A DNA stretch of 64,000 nt, from assembly GCA_031549415.1 (NCBI GenBank), contig JAVBPU010000014.1:21138-85137 (forward strand), given 5' to 3'. A model generated the notes under the pieces. That model searched no databases. It saw only the letters and a program-made list of their open reading frames with translations, and was not told where the DNA came from. The translations under genes and the position numbers were made by a program. Numbering within the stretch: position 1 is the first letter of the stretch; the number at the start of each line of letters is the position of its first letter. This DNA comes from Limiplasma sp031549415 (GTDB taxonomy: Bacteria; Bacillota; Clostridia; Christensenellales; Aristaeellaceae). Below, piece after piece: positions 35,512-44,022 of the stretch.

Positions 35512-36030
35512 TTACCGCTTCCCCCATTTCCGCTGGCCGGGGCGGGCCAAAACCTCACTCATCACCACGGCCTGCACCAAACTGTCCCCATGGAGCGCAA
35601 AAGGCAGGGAATGCTGCTGCGGAAGCCCCTGCAACTCTTGCTCCAAATCCCAAAGATGGCTGTCCCCATGGCCCAACGTGGAGTCACAAAGGTCCAGCCC
35701 TTCCGTAGACTGATACTCCATGGAACCGGCCAGCTGGCCCTCTCCGCTGGATTCTCCCTCCAGAAAGGTCCGGGGCTTGACGGGCTGATAGGCCGGGGTG
35801 GTGCCCATACGGCTTTGCACCGTAGCGTCTGGCCTTGCCATGGGCGCTTTCTGGGAAACGATCTCTTGCCAGGTTTTCTGTCCCCAGCCTGTTTCATCCA
35901 GTTTTGCAAGACTTTTGATGAAATACCGCATTTTCTCGGGCACTTGTTGCTTTTTCAGCCGTTTCACAATGGCAAGCGGGACCCAGACAAAGAACAAAAG
36001 AGGAAGCAGCGCCCCAAAGATCTCATCCAT
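35512..36030 (-). CDS. Small membrane-anchored protein of unknown function
   Basis: 172 residues from ATG 36030 (GGAGGG upstream). One N-terminal transmembrane helix (about 4-22) followed by a basic stretch and a soluble, low-complexity, Gln/Ser-rich tail. No domain recognised. Stop and the next start (response regulator) are adjacent, so the two are probably co-translated; it might be a membrane partner of that regulator, which lacks a kinase here. Confidence 0.65.
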   Translation of the reverse strand: MDEIFGALLPLLFFVWVPLAIVKRLKKQQVPEKMRYFIKSLAKLDETGWGQKTWQEIVSQKAPMARPDATVQSRMGTTPAYQPVKPRTFLEGESSGEGQLAGSMEYQSTEGLDLCDSTLGHGDSHLWDLEQELQGLPQQHSLPFALHGDSLVQAVVMSEVLARPGQRKWGKR

Positions 36031-36092
36031 ACACACCCCTCCGTCCAGCAGCGGCAGAGCCTTGCTCTGCCGCTATCGCTATACCGCCCAGC

Positions 36093-37172
36093 CTATTTTT
36101 TATCCTGGGGCAGGCCTAACTCCGCGGTACCGCCGGGCGTGCTGGCCTTGGCGATGCCCTCCCGCATATTGGTATCCGCCACCACATTCTGCATTTGATA
36201 ATAATCCATCACGCCCAGCTTGCCTTCCCGCAGGGCTGCGGCCATGGCCTTGGGCACTTCCGCCTCTGCCTCCACCACCCGGGCGCGCATCTCCTGGACA
36301 GCGGCCTTCATTTCCTGCTCGTGGGCCACAGCCATGGCGCGGCGCTCCTCCGCCCGGGCCTGGGCAATGCGCCGGTCGGCCTCCGCCTGATCCATTTGCA
36401 GCTGCGCGCCGATGTTCCGGCCCACGTCCACGTCCGCGATGTCAATGGAAAGGATCTCGTAGGCCGTTCCGGCGTCCAGGCCTTTGTTCAGCACGGTTTG
36501 GCTGATCAGGTCCGGGTTTTCCAGCACCTGCTTGTGGGTCTCGCTGGAACCCACCGTGGTGACGATGCCCTCACCCACCCGGGCAATGATGGTTTCTTCC
36601 CCGGCGCCGCCTACCAGGCGTTCGATGTTGGTCCGCACGGTCACGCGGGCTTTGGCCCGCAGCTCAATGCCGTCCTTGGCAATGGCCGCCACCACCGGGG
36701 TCTCAATCACCTTCGGGGTCACGCTCATCTGCACGGCCTGCAAAACGTCACGGCCCGCCAGGTCAATGGCCGATGCTTTCTCAAAAGGCATTTCAATCTT
36801 GGAGCGCTGGGCGGCAATCAATGCGTTGATGACCCGGTCCACATTGCCACCGGCCAGGTAGTGGGTCTCCAGCTTGGACAAGGTTACGTCCAGACCAGCT
36901 TTCCTGGCTTTGATCAAGGGCTCCACCAAGCGCTTGGGCTCAATGCGGCGCAGGCGCATGCCCACCAAGGACCCGATGCTCACATGCACACCGGCTGCCA
37001 TGGAGGTAATCCACAGGCCCACCGGCACAAAGCGTAAGAAAATGACCACAAAAATGATAGCCAGAACGATAGAAACAATCACCCACACCAGGGCCATTTC
37101 GTTGGTATCCGAGACGCTATTGCTCAATCCCTTGAAACCCAGCGAGGCCAGATACATGCTATTCAAAACCAT
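36093..37172 (-). CDS. floA: Flotillin-like protein FloA
   Basis: 359 residues. N-terminal hairpin membrane segment (about 28-60), then the FloA/UPF0365 domain: FKAGLDV-type region ARKAGLDVTLSKLETHYLAGGNVDRV, the SPFH-like core, and a coiled-coil with Glu/Ala repeats. Organises membrane microdomains; usually partnered with an NfeD protein, which lies directly upstream. GGAGGGG precedes the ATG. Confidence 0.95.
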   Translation of the reverse strand: MVLNSMYLASLGFKGLSNSVSDTNEMALVWVIVSIVLAIIFVVIFLRFVPVGLWITSMAAGVHVSIGSLVGMRLRRIEPKRLVEPLIKARKAGLDVTLSKLETHYLAGGNVDRVINALIAAQRSKIEMPFEKASAIDLAGRDVLQAVQMSVTPKVIETPVVAAIAKDGIELRAKARVTVRTNIERLVGGAGEETIIARVGEGIVTTVGSSETHKQVLENPDLISQTVLNKGLDAGTAYEILSIDIADVDVGRNIGAQLQMDQAEADRRIAQARAEERRAMAVAHEQEMKAAVQEMRARVVEAEAEVPKAMAAALREGKLGVMDYYQMQNVVADTNMREGIAKASTPGGTAELGLPQDKK

Positions 37173-37240
37173 AAGAGCCCCTCCTTCTTTATGTTGAACC
37201 TTTACAAAAACTCATCTAGCCTGTCAAGCCGAGGCAGTCC

Positions 37241-37828
37241 TTATGCCTCCGTCACCTTGCGCACCACTACCCGAACCCCCTCCACATGGTCCACCTTCAC
37301 CGGCGTATCCTTAGGGATGTATTCCCCGTCGGCCACCACGTTGAGCTTTACGCCCTCAAACTCCGCCATGCCTGTGGGCCGCAGCACCGTGGTGGTGGTG
37401 CCCTCCTTGCCCAAAAAAACATCCATGTCCGAGGTGGTGGTATAGCCTTCGGCGTTGGTCTCCCGGTCCGTCAAAATGATGGAGGATTTGGAAAGCCGCC
37501 CTTTGCTGGCCGAGCGAAGGGCAATGGAAACAGTAATGCCGATCAACGCCAAAATCACCAGGGTCATGCCCAGTGCCGCCAACCCGCCATAATTGACGTA
37601 CACCAGCGCAATGCTGACGATTTCCAAAATGATGCCGGAGATGCCCGGCAGGCCAAAGCCCGGCATGAACACCTCCACAATCAGCAGCCCGATGCCAAAC
37701 AGAAAGCACAGAATAATGGATAGGTTTGCGGAAATAAATTCCAACACGCGCTCCTCCACCTCTCCTTCCAAAATCTCAAGGCTTCGCCTCATTGTCTTGA
37801 TCATACCATATGGCTGGGGCTTTGTCAT
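37241..37828 (-). CDS. NfeD-like membrane protein
   Basis: 195 residues from ATG 37828 (GGAG six bases upstream); TTG 37744 behind GGAGGAG would give a form beginning right at the first membrane helix. Three hydrophobic helices (about 35-110), with FMPGFGLPGISG typical of short NfeD, then a C-terminal OB-fold (about 130-195: TDRETNAEGYTTTSD ... LNVVADGEYIPKDTPVKV). NfeD partners FloA, consistent with its place just upstream. Confidence 0.92.
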   Translation of the reverse strand: MTKPQPYGMIKTMRRSLEILEGEVEERVLEFISANLSIILCFLFGIGLLIVEVFMPGFGLPGISGIILEIVSIALVYVNYGGLAALGMTLVILALIGITVSIALRSASKGRLSKSSIILTDRETNAEGYTTTSDMDVFLGKEGTTTTVLRPTGMAEFEGVKLNVVADGEYIPKDTPVKVDHVEGVRVVVRKVTEA

Positions 37829-37857
37829 GCTGTGCTCCGCGCAACCATACAGATTTT

Positions 37858-38493
37858 CTATTCAATTGTCACCAGGGCCGCTTTTGGCCTTTGCAAAGAA
37901 TCCCGTAGGCGCTCCATGTCCCGCTGATAGGTTTCCGCCAGCGCCGCACGGTAAATGACGGCCGCCGGATGATACAACGCAAAAAGCGGCAAGGTCAGGG
38001 CCTTCCCCTTGGGGGGGTGCACCACGGCCTGGTGCCATTGCCCATGGCGGTCCCCAATGGTCTGGTTCCCGGACAAAAAGGCCCGCATGGCCACATTGCC
38101 CAACGTCACCAACGCTCCCGGCTCCACCAGCGCAATCTCCCGCATCAGCCAGGGAGAAAACAGCTCCACCTCTTCCTTGGTAGGAGGCCGGTTAACGCTT
38201 CGTCCTGCCGCGCTTCTTCGGGTAGGCCGAATTTTCACCACATTGGAAAGGTAGATCTCATCGCGCCGAAGCCCCAGCACCTGCAAAAAGGCGTCCAGGT
38301 TCTTGCCCGCCTTTCCCACAAAGGGCTTCCCCTGCAAGGCCTCCTGTTCACCCGGCGCCTCGCCAATGAGCATTAGCACGGGCTTTTCCCGGCAACCGTC
38401 CCCAAAAACCAGGGGTTTGCCCTCCCCTGCCCAAAGCCCGTCAAAAAAGCGGGTGCATTCCCGTTCCATTTTTTGTAAAGTCGCTTCTGCCAT
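37858..38493 (-). CDS. Uracil-DNA glycosylase family protein lacking the Fe-S cysteines
   Basis: 211 residues from ATG 38493. Family 4-like fold: motif A GEAPGEQEALQGKPFVGKAGKNLD, YLSNVVKIRP, TLGNVAMRAFL and motif B YHPAAV. Family 4 enzymes hold a [4Fe-4S] cluster with four Cys; here the corresponding positions read CTRF at the start, VVKIRP and FSPWL, so at least three of four are absent and the two remaining Cys are not in the expected spacing. Probably removes uracil from DNA without a cluster. GGAGAGGAG precedes the start. Confidence 0.85.
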   Translation of the reverse strand: MAEATLQKMERECTRFFDGLWAGEGKPLVFGDGCREKPVLMLIGEAPGEQEALQGKPFVGKAGKNLDAFLQVLGLRRDEIYLSNVVKIRPTRRSAAGRSVNRPPTKEEVELFSPWLMREIALVEPGALVTLGNVAMRAFLSGNQTIGDRHGQWHQAVVHPPKGKALTLPLFALYHPAAVIYRAALAETYQRDMERLRDSLQRPKAALVTIE

Positions 38494-38555
38494 GCGGTCT
38501 CCTCTCCCAGATTTGCTCCAGGCTATTTTGCGCATGGCGTTCATGGCCCATACGC

Positions 38556-38933
38556 TTACTGAATATTGCTTTGCAAAATCACAAAGGAATGGGTGATGTC
38601 CGTTTTCACCCAGGAAAACAGGCTAAAAATCAGCGCCGTCAGCGCCAAAATGACCACCACACCCGCCAAAACGCTGGCGGTGTCAAACACATTCATGGCC
38701 ACATGAAAGCGGTGCTGGTCGTCCAGTTCCTCATGAAACATGGAGTACTCTTCCTCCTGAGGAAGGTAGCCCTCCTCCAGTTCATACCCCGCATAGTCTT
38801 CCTCGTATCCCTCTTCGTCCTCTTCATACCCAGCTGAAGCATAGAGGCCGTTTTCAACGTCCTCTTCTTCCGGCATGGCTTCCTGATAGCCCGTTTGAAA
38901 CACACGGGTATTCTGGTCCACGGCGCATCCCAT
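38556..38933 (-). CDS. Acidic tail-anchored membrane protein of unknown function
   Basis: 125 residues. The first 75 are extremely rich in Glu, Asp and Tyr (EEDEEGYEEDYAGYELEEGY), then one transmembrane helix (about 85-108) and a short outside tail. No signal peptide or known domain. AAAGGA precedes the ATG. Located between trmL and the uracil-DNA glycosylase. Confidence 0.65.
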   Translation of the reverse strand: MGCAVDQNTRVFQTGYQEAMPEEEDVENGLYASAGYEEDEEGYEEDYAGYELEEGYLPQEEEYSMFHEELDDQHRFHVAMNVFDTASVLAGVVVILALTALIFSLFSWVKTDITHSFVILQSNIQ

Positions 38934-38972
38934 CCTTTCCCAGAAAGGTTTCCTATCCTATTGAACGTCCCA

Positions 38973-39488
38973 TCAAACATAATCCATCCAGGGCGCGCTG
39001 GCATCCTCCCGGCCTGTCAGCTCCCCCGCCCTTTGCAAGCCCGGAAAACCTTGGCTCCGCAGGGCCTCGTACAGCACAATAGCCACGGAATTGCTGAGGT
39101 TCAGGCTCCGGGCCTCCGGCACCATGGGAATGCGGATGCAGCGTTCATAGGCCTTGGAAAGCAAGCTCTCCGGCAGGCCCTTGGTTTCGCAGCCAAAGAC
39201 CAAAAAATCCTCCGGGCCGTAGCTGGCTTCCGTATAGCTGCGGGGGGCCTTGGTGGACAAAAAATGCATCCTCGCATCCGGATGGGCCTCCAACAGCTCC
39301 GCAAAGCTTTCATACAAACGATAGCTCATCATCTGCCAATAGTCCAGCCCGGCCCGTTTCAGATATTTATCCTCCAAGGAAAACCCCAGCGGACCGATCA
39401 GGTGCAATTTCGCGCCTGTGGCAGCGCAGGTGCGGGCAATGTTCCCTGTGTTCTGGGGAATTTCCGGGTTCACCAATACAATGTTCAT
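38973..39488 (-). CDS. trmL: tRNA (cytidine/uridine-34-2'-O)-methyltransferase TrmL
   Basis: 171 residues. SPOUT fold of the YibK type: MNIVLVNPEIPQNTGNIARTC start, LHLIGPLGF, FGCETKGLP, and the knotted C-terminus RIPMVPEARSLNLSNSVAIVLYEAL. Methylates the wobble base of tRNA-Leu in relatives. AGGAGC precedes the ATG. Confidence 0.95.
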   Translation of the reverse strand: MNIVLVNPEIPQNTGNIARTCAATGAKLHLIGPLGFSLEDKYLKRAGLDYWQMMSYRLYESFAELLEAHPDARMHFLSTKAPRSYTEASYGPEDFLVFGCETKGLPESLLSKAYERCIRIPMVPEARSLNLSNSVAIVLYEALRSQGFPGLQRAGELTGREDASAPWMDYV

Positions 39489-39555
39489 GCCTTGCTCCTG
39501 TTTCTTACGGGTTTTCCTCCCTGATTGTACCGCGAAAAAATGGGAATATCAACCC

Positions 39556-41580
39556 TTAGCTCATGGACACCCGCTCCGCAATCTGGTCCAAATACTGCTT
39601 GGCCTCCCTTTGCAGCTGCTGCCAAAGCTCAGCCTGGGCCGGGTCCTCTTCGATGGCTTCCACACAGGCGGCGGTCTCGTACAGTAGAGGCATATCTCCA
39701 AACATCATGCCGCTGAGGGCCGAGGCTGCCCCATGCTGCTGCGTCCCCAAAATTTCACCGGGACCCCGAAGTTCCAGGTCCTTCCTGGCGATTTCAAACC
39801 CGTCGTTGGTTTGCACCAAGGCCGTCAGGCGCTCATTTTCCTTAGCCAATAAGAAACACCAGCTCTGGTCCGTGCCACGGCCCACCCGGCCCCGCAGCTG
39901 GTGCAACTGGGCCAGACCAAAGCGGTCCGCGTCCTCAATGATCATCAGCGTGGCGTTTGGCACATTCACCCCCACCTCAATCACCGTGGTGGCCACCAAA
40001 ACCTGAATCTCCTTTCCCACAAAGCCTGAAAGGGTCCTTTCTTTTTCCTCCGCAGGCTGCTTGCCGTAGGTCAGCCCCAAAGTGAACCCCTTCAGCGGTC
40101 CCGTTTGCAGCTCCTCCACATGGGTGGTGGCCGCCTTTACAGCCTCCATGGCCTCGCTTTCCTCCACCAGGGGGCATACGATGTAGGCCTGCTGCCCCGC
40201 CAAAAGCTTGTCCCTCAAAAAACCGTACATGTCCGCCCGTTTTTCTTCCGGCACGATGCGGGTAGCCACGGGCAAACGCCCCGGCGGCAGCTCCTCCACC
40301 ACGGAAACCGACAAATCGCCAAACATAGCCAAGGCCAGCGTTCTGGGAATGGGGGTGGCGGACATCACCAGCAAATGGGGAGACCTGGCACTTTCCCCCG
40401 CACCGCTGGCTCCCTTGTTCAGCAACGCCGTCCGCTGGCTGACCCCAAAGCGGTGCTGCTCATCCGTGATGCAAAGCCCCAGGTTCTGGTATTCCACCCC
40501 TTTGCTGATCAGGGCATGGGTGCCGATCACCACCCGCCAGTCCCCGCTGGCCAAACGCGCGGCGGCTTCCCGCCGTTCTTTTGCGGGCATGCCGCCCAGT
40601 AGCAGACCGCAGGGGATGCCCTGGGCTTCAAAAAAGGGCCGGATGCTTTCAAAATGCTGTCTGGCCAGGATTTCTGTGGGCGCCATCAAGGCTGCCTGAT
40701 ACCCTGCTTCCACACAGAGCTGCATGGCGCCCATGGCAATGGCGGTTTTCCCGCAGCCCACATCCCCCTGGACCATGCGGGCCATGGCTTTGTCCGCGGC
40801 CATATCCTTGGCAATCTCTTGCAAGGTCCGCCTTTGGGCCTGGGTGGGGGCAAAGGGCAGCCTGTCCCAAAAAGCATCTTGCTGCGCCAAAGGGGCGGGC
40901 ATGGGCATGCCAATCTTTCGGAGGTTCTTCATCATGCGTACCGCCACTTGGTACAAGAGCATCTGTTCAAAAACGATCCTGCGCCGGGCCTCCTTCACCT
41001 GCTCCATGCCTTGGGGCCTGTGCAGCGCTTGGAGGGCCTCCGCAATGCCCGGGAGGCCATAGCGCAGGCGCAAGCTCTCCGGCAGGGTTTCCGGGCAGGT
41101 TTCTTCCACAAAGGCCAGCGCTTGTTTGGTGAGGCTTTCGTGGGTTTTTTGGGGCAGGCCTTCTATGAGCCGGTACACCGGCACGATGCGGGTCTCATCC
41201 TCCAGGCTGGGGTTCACCAATTGCAGTCCCTTGCCGTACCGCTCCAGCCGCCCATACAGCAGCGCCCGGGTACGCCGGAGCAGGTTTTCCTTCATCCAGG
41301 GCTGGTTGAACCAGCAGCAGGTCACCTCTCCTGTATCATCCTCCCACTGGCAGGTGACACGGCTCTTCCCCCCAAACCGGGCCAGCTTTGGCTCGGTGCT
41401 GCGCCGCACCCAAAAGCAGGCATATTCCCCCACCCGTGCTTCCCCGATGGGCAGGCAGGAACTGGCATCCTTGTACTTGGTAGGAAGCGCATATAAAAGA
41501 TCACGCAACGAGAAAATCCCCGCTGCGTGCATGGCTGCCAATCTTTTGTTCCCGATTCCCTGTAGCTGAGACAGTTCCAT
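39556..41580 (-). CDS. recG: ATP-dependent DNA helicase RecG
   Basis: 674 residues, normal length. OB-fold wedge (about 50-150), helicase motif I GDVGCGKTAIA, Ia APTEILA, II DEQHRFG (DEQH box of RecG), III SATPIPRT, IV-VI including ATTVIEVGVNVPNA and QLHQLRGRVGRG, then the TRG-like C-terminus. Reverses stalled forks and processes recombination intermediates. Follows fakA by four bases. Confidence 0.97.
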   Translation of the reverse strand: MELSQLQGIGNKRLAAMHAAGIFSLRDLLYALPTKYKDASSCLPIGEARVGEYACFWVRRSTEPKLARFGGKSRVTCQWEDDTGEVTCCWFNQPWMKENLLRRTRALLYGRLERYGKGLQLVNPSLEDETRIVPVYRLIEGLPQKTHESLTKQALAFVEETCPETLPESLRLRYGLPGIAEALQALHRPQGMEQVKEARRRIVFEQMLLYQVAVRMMKNLRKIGMPMPAPLAQQDAFWDRLPFAPTQAQRRTLQEIAKDMAADKAMARMVQGDVGCGKTAIAMGAMQLCVEAGYQAALMAPTEILARQHFESIRPFFEAQGIPCGLLLGGMPAKERREAAARLASGDWRVVIGTHALISKGVEYQNLGLCITDEQHRFGVSQRTALLNKGASGAGESARSPHLLVMSATPIPRTLALAMFGDLSVSVVEELPPGRLPVATRIVPEEKRADMYGFLRDKLLAGQQAYIVCPLVEESEAMEAVKAATTHVEELQTGPLKGFTLGLTYGKQPAEEKERTLSGFVGKEIQVLVATTVIEVGVNVPNATLMIIEDADRFGLAQLHQLRGRVGRGTDQSWCFLLAKENERLTALVQTNDGFEIARKDLELRGPGEILGTQQHGAASALSGMMFGDMPLLYETAACVEAIEEDPAQAELWQQLQREAKQYLDQIAERVSMS

Positions 41581-41583
41581 GGG

Positions 41584-43239
41584 CTACTCCACAGACACCA
41601 GATAGTAGTACAGGGGTTGTCCACCCCGGTGCATTTCCACATCGCACATGTCATAGGCAGAAGCAATTTCATCGGTCAGGGCCTTGGCGTCCTCCGCGCT
41701 TACGTCCTTGCCGTAGTAAACGGTGATCAGCTCATCGTCATCCGTCATGATTTCCTTCATCAGATCAGAGGTCACATCATGGATGTCGGTCCCCACCACC
41801 TGGATTTTGCCATTATACAGGCCAATAATGTCCCCTTGCTTGATGTGCAAATCGTCCAATTCCGTATCCCGCACGGCATAAGTCACCATGCCAGTGCGCA
41901 CCCGCTGGGCCGCGTCATTCATGCGGTGGGCGTTGTCCTCACCGCTGGCGTCCTGCTGAAAGGCCACCGCCGCCGCAATGCCCATGGCCACGTTCTTGGT
42001 GGGCACCACGTGGACTTCCTTGTCCTCGCATAGCTCCGCAGCCTGCTGGGCCGCCAGGATCACATTGCCATTGTTGGGCAGCACAAAAACACACTTGGCA
42101 CGCACCTTCCCAATGGCTTCAAACAAATCCTCGATGCTGGGGTTCATGGTTTGGCCGCCTTCCACGATCTGGTCCACGGTCAAATCCGCAAAAATCTTGT
42201 TGAAACCGTCCCCCATGGACACTGCCACCATGCCAAAGGCCTTGGGAGGGTCGTTAGCAGGCTCCGCCTTGGGGGCGGTGATGCCCTGTTTGTCCCGGCG
42301 CTGCTGCACCATGTTTTCGATCTTCAGGTTCACCAGTTCTCCCAAGGATAGGCCGTACTCCAAAGCCTTTCCAGGCTCATTGGTGTGCACATGCACCTTC
42401 ACCAAGGACAAATCGCCTACCACCAGCACGCAATCGCCAATCCGGTTCAGGCGGCGGCGGAAGGAATCCACGTCCTCCTCCAGGATATCCGGATACAGGT
42501 TTTGAATCAAAAACTCCGTGCAGTAAGCAAACTCGATTTCGCCCATGGCATCATGGTCGTCTTCAAAAGCCACTTCGCCATCGGCGGAAAAGTCCATCCT
42601 TTCCAAAGGAATCTCTTCGCCCCGCAGGGTGGCGGCATACCCCATATAAATCAGCAGCAAGCCCCGGCCGCCCGCGTCCACAACCCCGGCTTGGGTCAGC
42701 GCCGGCAGCATTTGCTGGGTCTTTTTCAAAATCGCGTCGCCCGTGGTCAAAATGGTGGTAAAAAGTCCGTCATAATCATCAGGGTGGCGTTCCGCCTGCT
42801 TCACCGCGTCCTCCGCAATGACCCGGGCCACGGTCAAAATGGTGCCTTCCTTGGGCTTCATCACTGCCTTATAGGCGGTTTCCGCGCCGCTTTTCAGCGC
42901 CGCTGCGAACTGCGTAGGCGTGATGCGTTCAATGCCTTCCAGCGCCCGAGCGAAGCCGCGGTACAGCTGGGAAGTGATCACGCCGCTATTCCCCCGGGCA
43001 CCGCGAAGCGCGCCCCGGGCCAGCGCGTCCGCCGCCTCGCCAGCGCTTAAATATTCCTTGTTGCTGATTTCCTTTGTGGCCGACATCATGGTCAGCGACA
43101 TATTGGTACCCGTATCTCCATCCGGAACAGGGAAAACGTTCAGGGCATCCACTGCTTCCCGGTTTTTTTCCAACATGGCCGCACCGGCTAAAACCATATC
43201 GCGCAGCAGCAGGCCATCGATTGTCTTGGACTGTATCAA
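41584..43239 (-). CDS. fakA: Fatty acid kinase FakA (DhaL/DegV-linked)
   Basis: 551 residues from TTG 43239 (GGGAGG upstream). N-terminal DhaL kinase domain with NVFPVPDGDTGTNM (metal/ATP), RGARGNSGVITSQ and VDAGGRGLL; central domain with VKVHVHTNEPG and C-terminal DegV-like region ending in HRGGQPLYYYLVSVE. Phosphorylates fatty acids delivered by FakB for phospholipid synthesis. No fakB gene in the window. The asp23-fakA-recG order is common in Firmicutes. Confidence 0.95.
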   Translation of the reverse strand: MIQSKTIDGLLLRDMVLAGAAMLEKNREAVDALNVFPVPDGDTGTNMSLTMMSATKEISNKEYLSAGEAADALARGALRGARGNSGVITSQLYRGFARALEGIERITPTQFAAALKSGAETAYKAVMKPKEGTILTVARVIAEDAVKQAERHPDDYDGLFTTILTTGDAILKKTQQMLPALTQAGVVDAGGRGLLLIYMGYAATLRGEEIPLERMDFSADGEVAFEDDHDAMGEIEFAYCTEFLIQNLYPDILEEDVDSFRRRLNRIGDCVLVVGDLSLVKVHVHTNEPGKALEYGLSLGELVNLKIENMVQQRRDKQGITAPKAEPANDPPKAFGMVAVSMGDGFNKIFADLTVDQIVEGGQTMNPSIEDLFEAIGKVRAKCVFVLPNNGNVILAAQQAAELCEDKEVHVVPTKNVAMGIAAAVAFQQDASGEDNAHRMNDAAQRVRTGMVTYAVRDTELDDLHIKQGDIIGLYNGKIQVVGTDIHDVTSDLMKEIMTDDDELITVYYGKDVSAEDAKALTDEIASAYDMCDVEMHRGGQPLYYYLVSVE

Positions 43240-43262
43240 CAGTGTTTCCTCCCGATGCTAAA

Positions 43263-43613
43263 TTAGACCCGCACGCCTTCCACGGAGATATTCACCCGGC
43301 GGACCTTCACGCCGGTCATGCTCTCCAGCTTATAGCGCACTGTCTCCACGATGGTTTTGCAAACCTCAGCAATGGAAATGCCATATTCCACAATAATAAA
43401 CAGGTCCACATCCAGCACGTCATCCGAAAGGCGCAGCTGCACACCCTTGGTCAGGTTCTCCCGCCCAAGCCATTGCACAAAGCCGTCCTTGGCGCGCTTG
43501 CTGGACATAGCCACGATTCCATAGCACTCCAAAGCCGCGTAGCCAACCACTTTCAGCATCACGTCCTCGGTAATGTACACTGTGCCGATTTCGTTCTTAA
43601 TTTTGCATTCCAT
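43263..43613 (-). CDS. Asp23/Gls24 family envelope stress protein
   Basis: 116 residues from ATG 43613; the frame extends upstream but through the promoter. Typical alternation: GTVYITEDVMLKVVGYAALECYGIVAM, DVLDVDLFIIVEYGISIAEVCKTI and a C-terminal VRRVNISVEGVRV. Membrane-associated stress protein by family. Followed by fakA after 23 bases. Confidence 0.93.
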   Translation of the reverse strand: MECKIKNEIGTVYITEDVMLKVVGYAALECYGIVAMSSKRAKDGFVQWLGRENLTKGVQLRLSDDVLDVDLFIIVEYGISIAEVCKTIVETVRYKLESMTGVKVRRVNISVEGVRV

Positions 43614-43691
43614 TCTGTACCAATGCCTCCTTGTAGCGATCAACGCGCCCGGCAATGATTCCCACCCGCGCTCCGCACGGCAATCATGGTC

Positions 43692-43720
43692 ATTATACAT
43701 GAACATAGCCCGTTGCGCAA
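43692..43720 (-). promoter_or_regulatory. Promoter of asp23-fakA-recG
   Basis: Minus-strand TTGCGC, 17 bases, TATAAT with an extended TG. About 80 bases upstream of the ATG. Confidence 0.7.
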
Positions 43721-43926
43721 CCGTTTCATGGCAACATTTTTCTGATGGAGGCTGGCCGCAGAAGGTTTTCTCTCCCATTTCCAGAAACTGTTACAACTTT
43801 GCTGCACTCCTTTGCTCCAACCTGTATAGAGATACTATATATAGGGAATTCCTCTGTGTGCCCTCCACAAATTCCAAGCTTTGTCATTTATTCGTCACAG
43901 GCGTTTCACAGCTTTTGAGGGATATG

Positions 43927-43954
43927 TTTACAATGCCGCAATATGTGCTATAAT
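43927..43954 (+). promoter_or_regulatory. Promoter of the Pro/Met-rich membrane protein gene
   Basis: TTTACA, 16 bases, TATAAT, with extended TGC. About 60 bases before the start. Confidence 0.7.
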
Positions 43955-44022
43955 AGTAGGGAGTATGCATTTTTTCCTCAACGCTTTTCTGACGAATCCG
44001 ATTTGTGGTTAGGAGATGTCCC

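Larger units (their letters stand above)
43614..44022. other. 409-base divergent intergenic region
   Basis: Holds the minus promoter of the Asp23 operon and the plus promoter of the Pro/Met-rich gene. The middle (43740-43900) is AT-rich with a TATATATAG stretch and no recognisable RNA or ORF. No riboswitch motif was seen. Confidence 0.6.
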
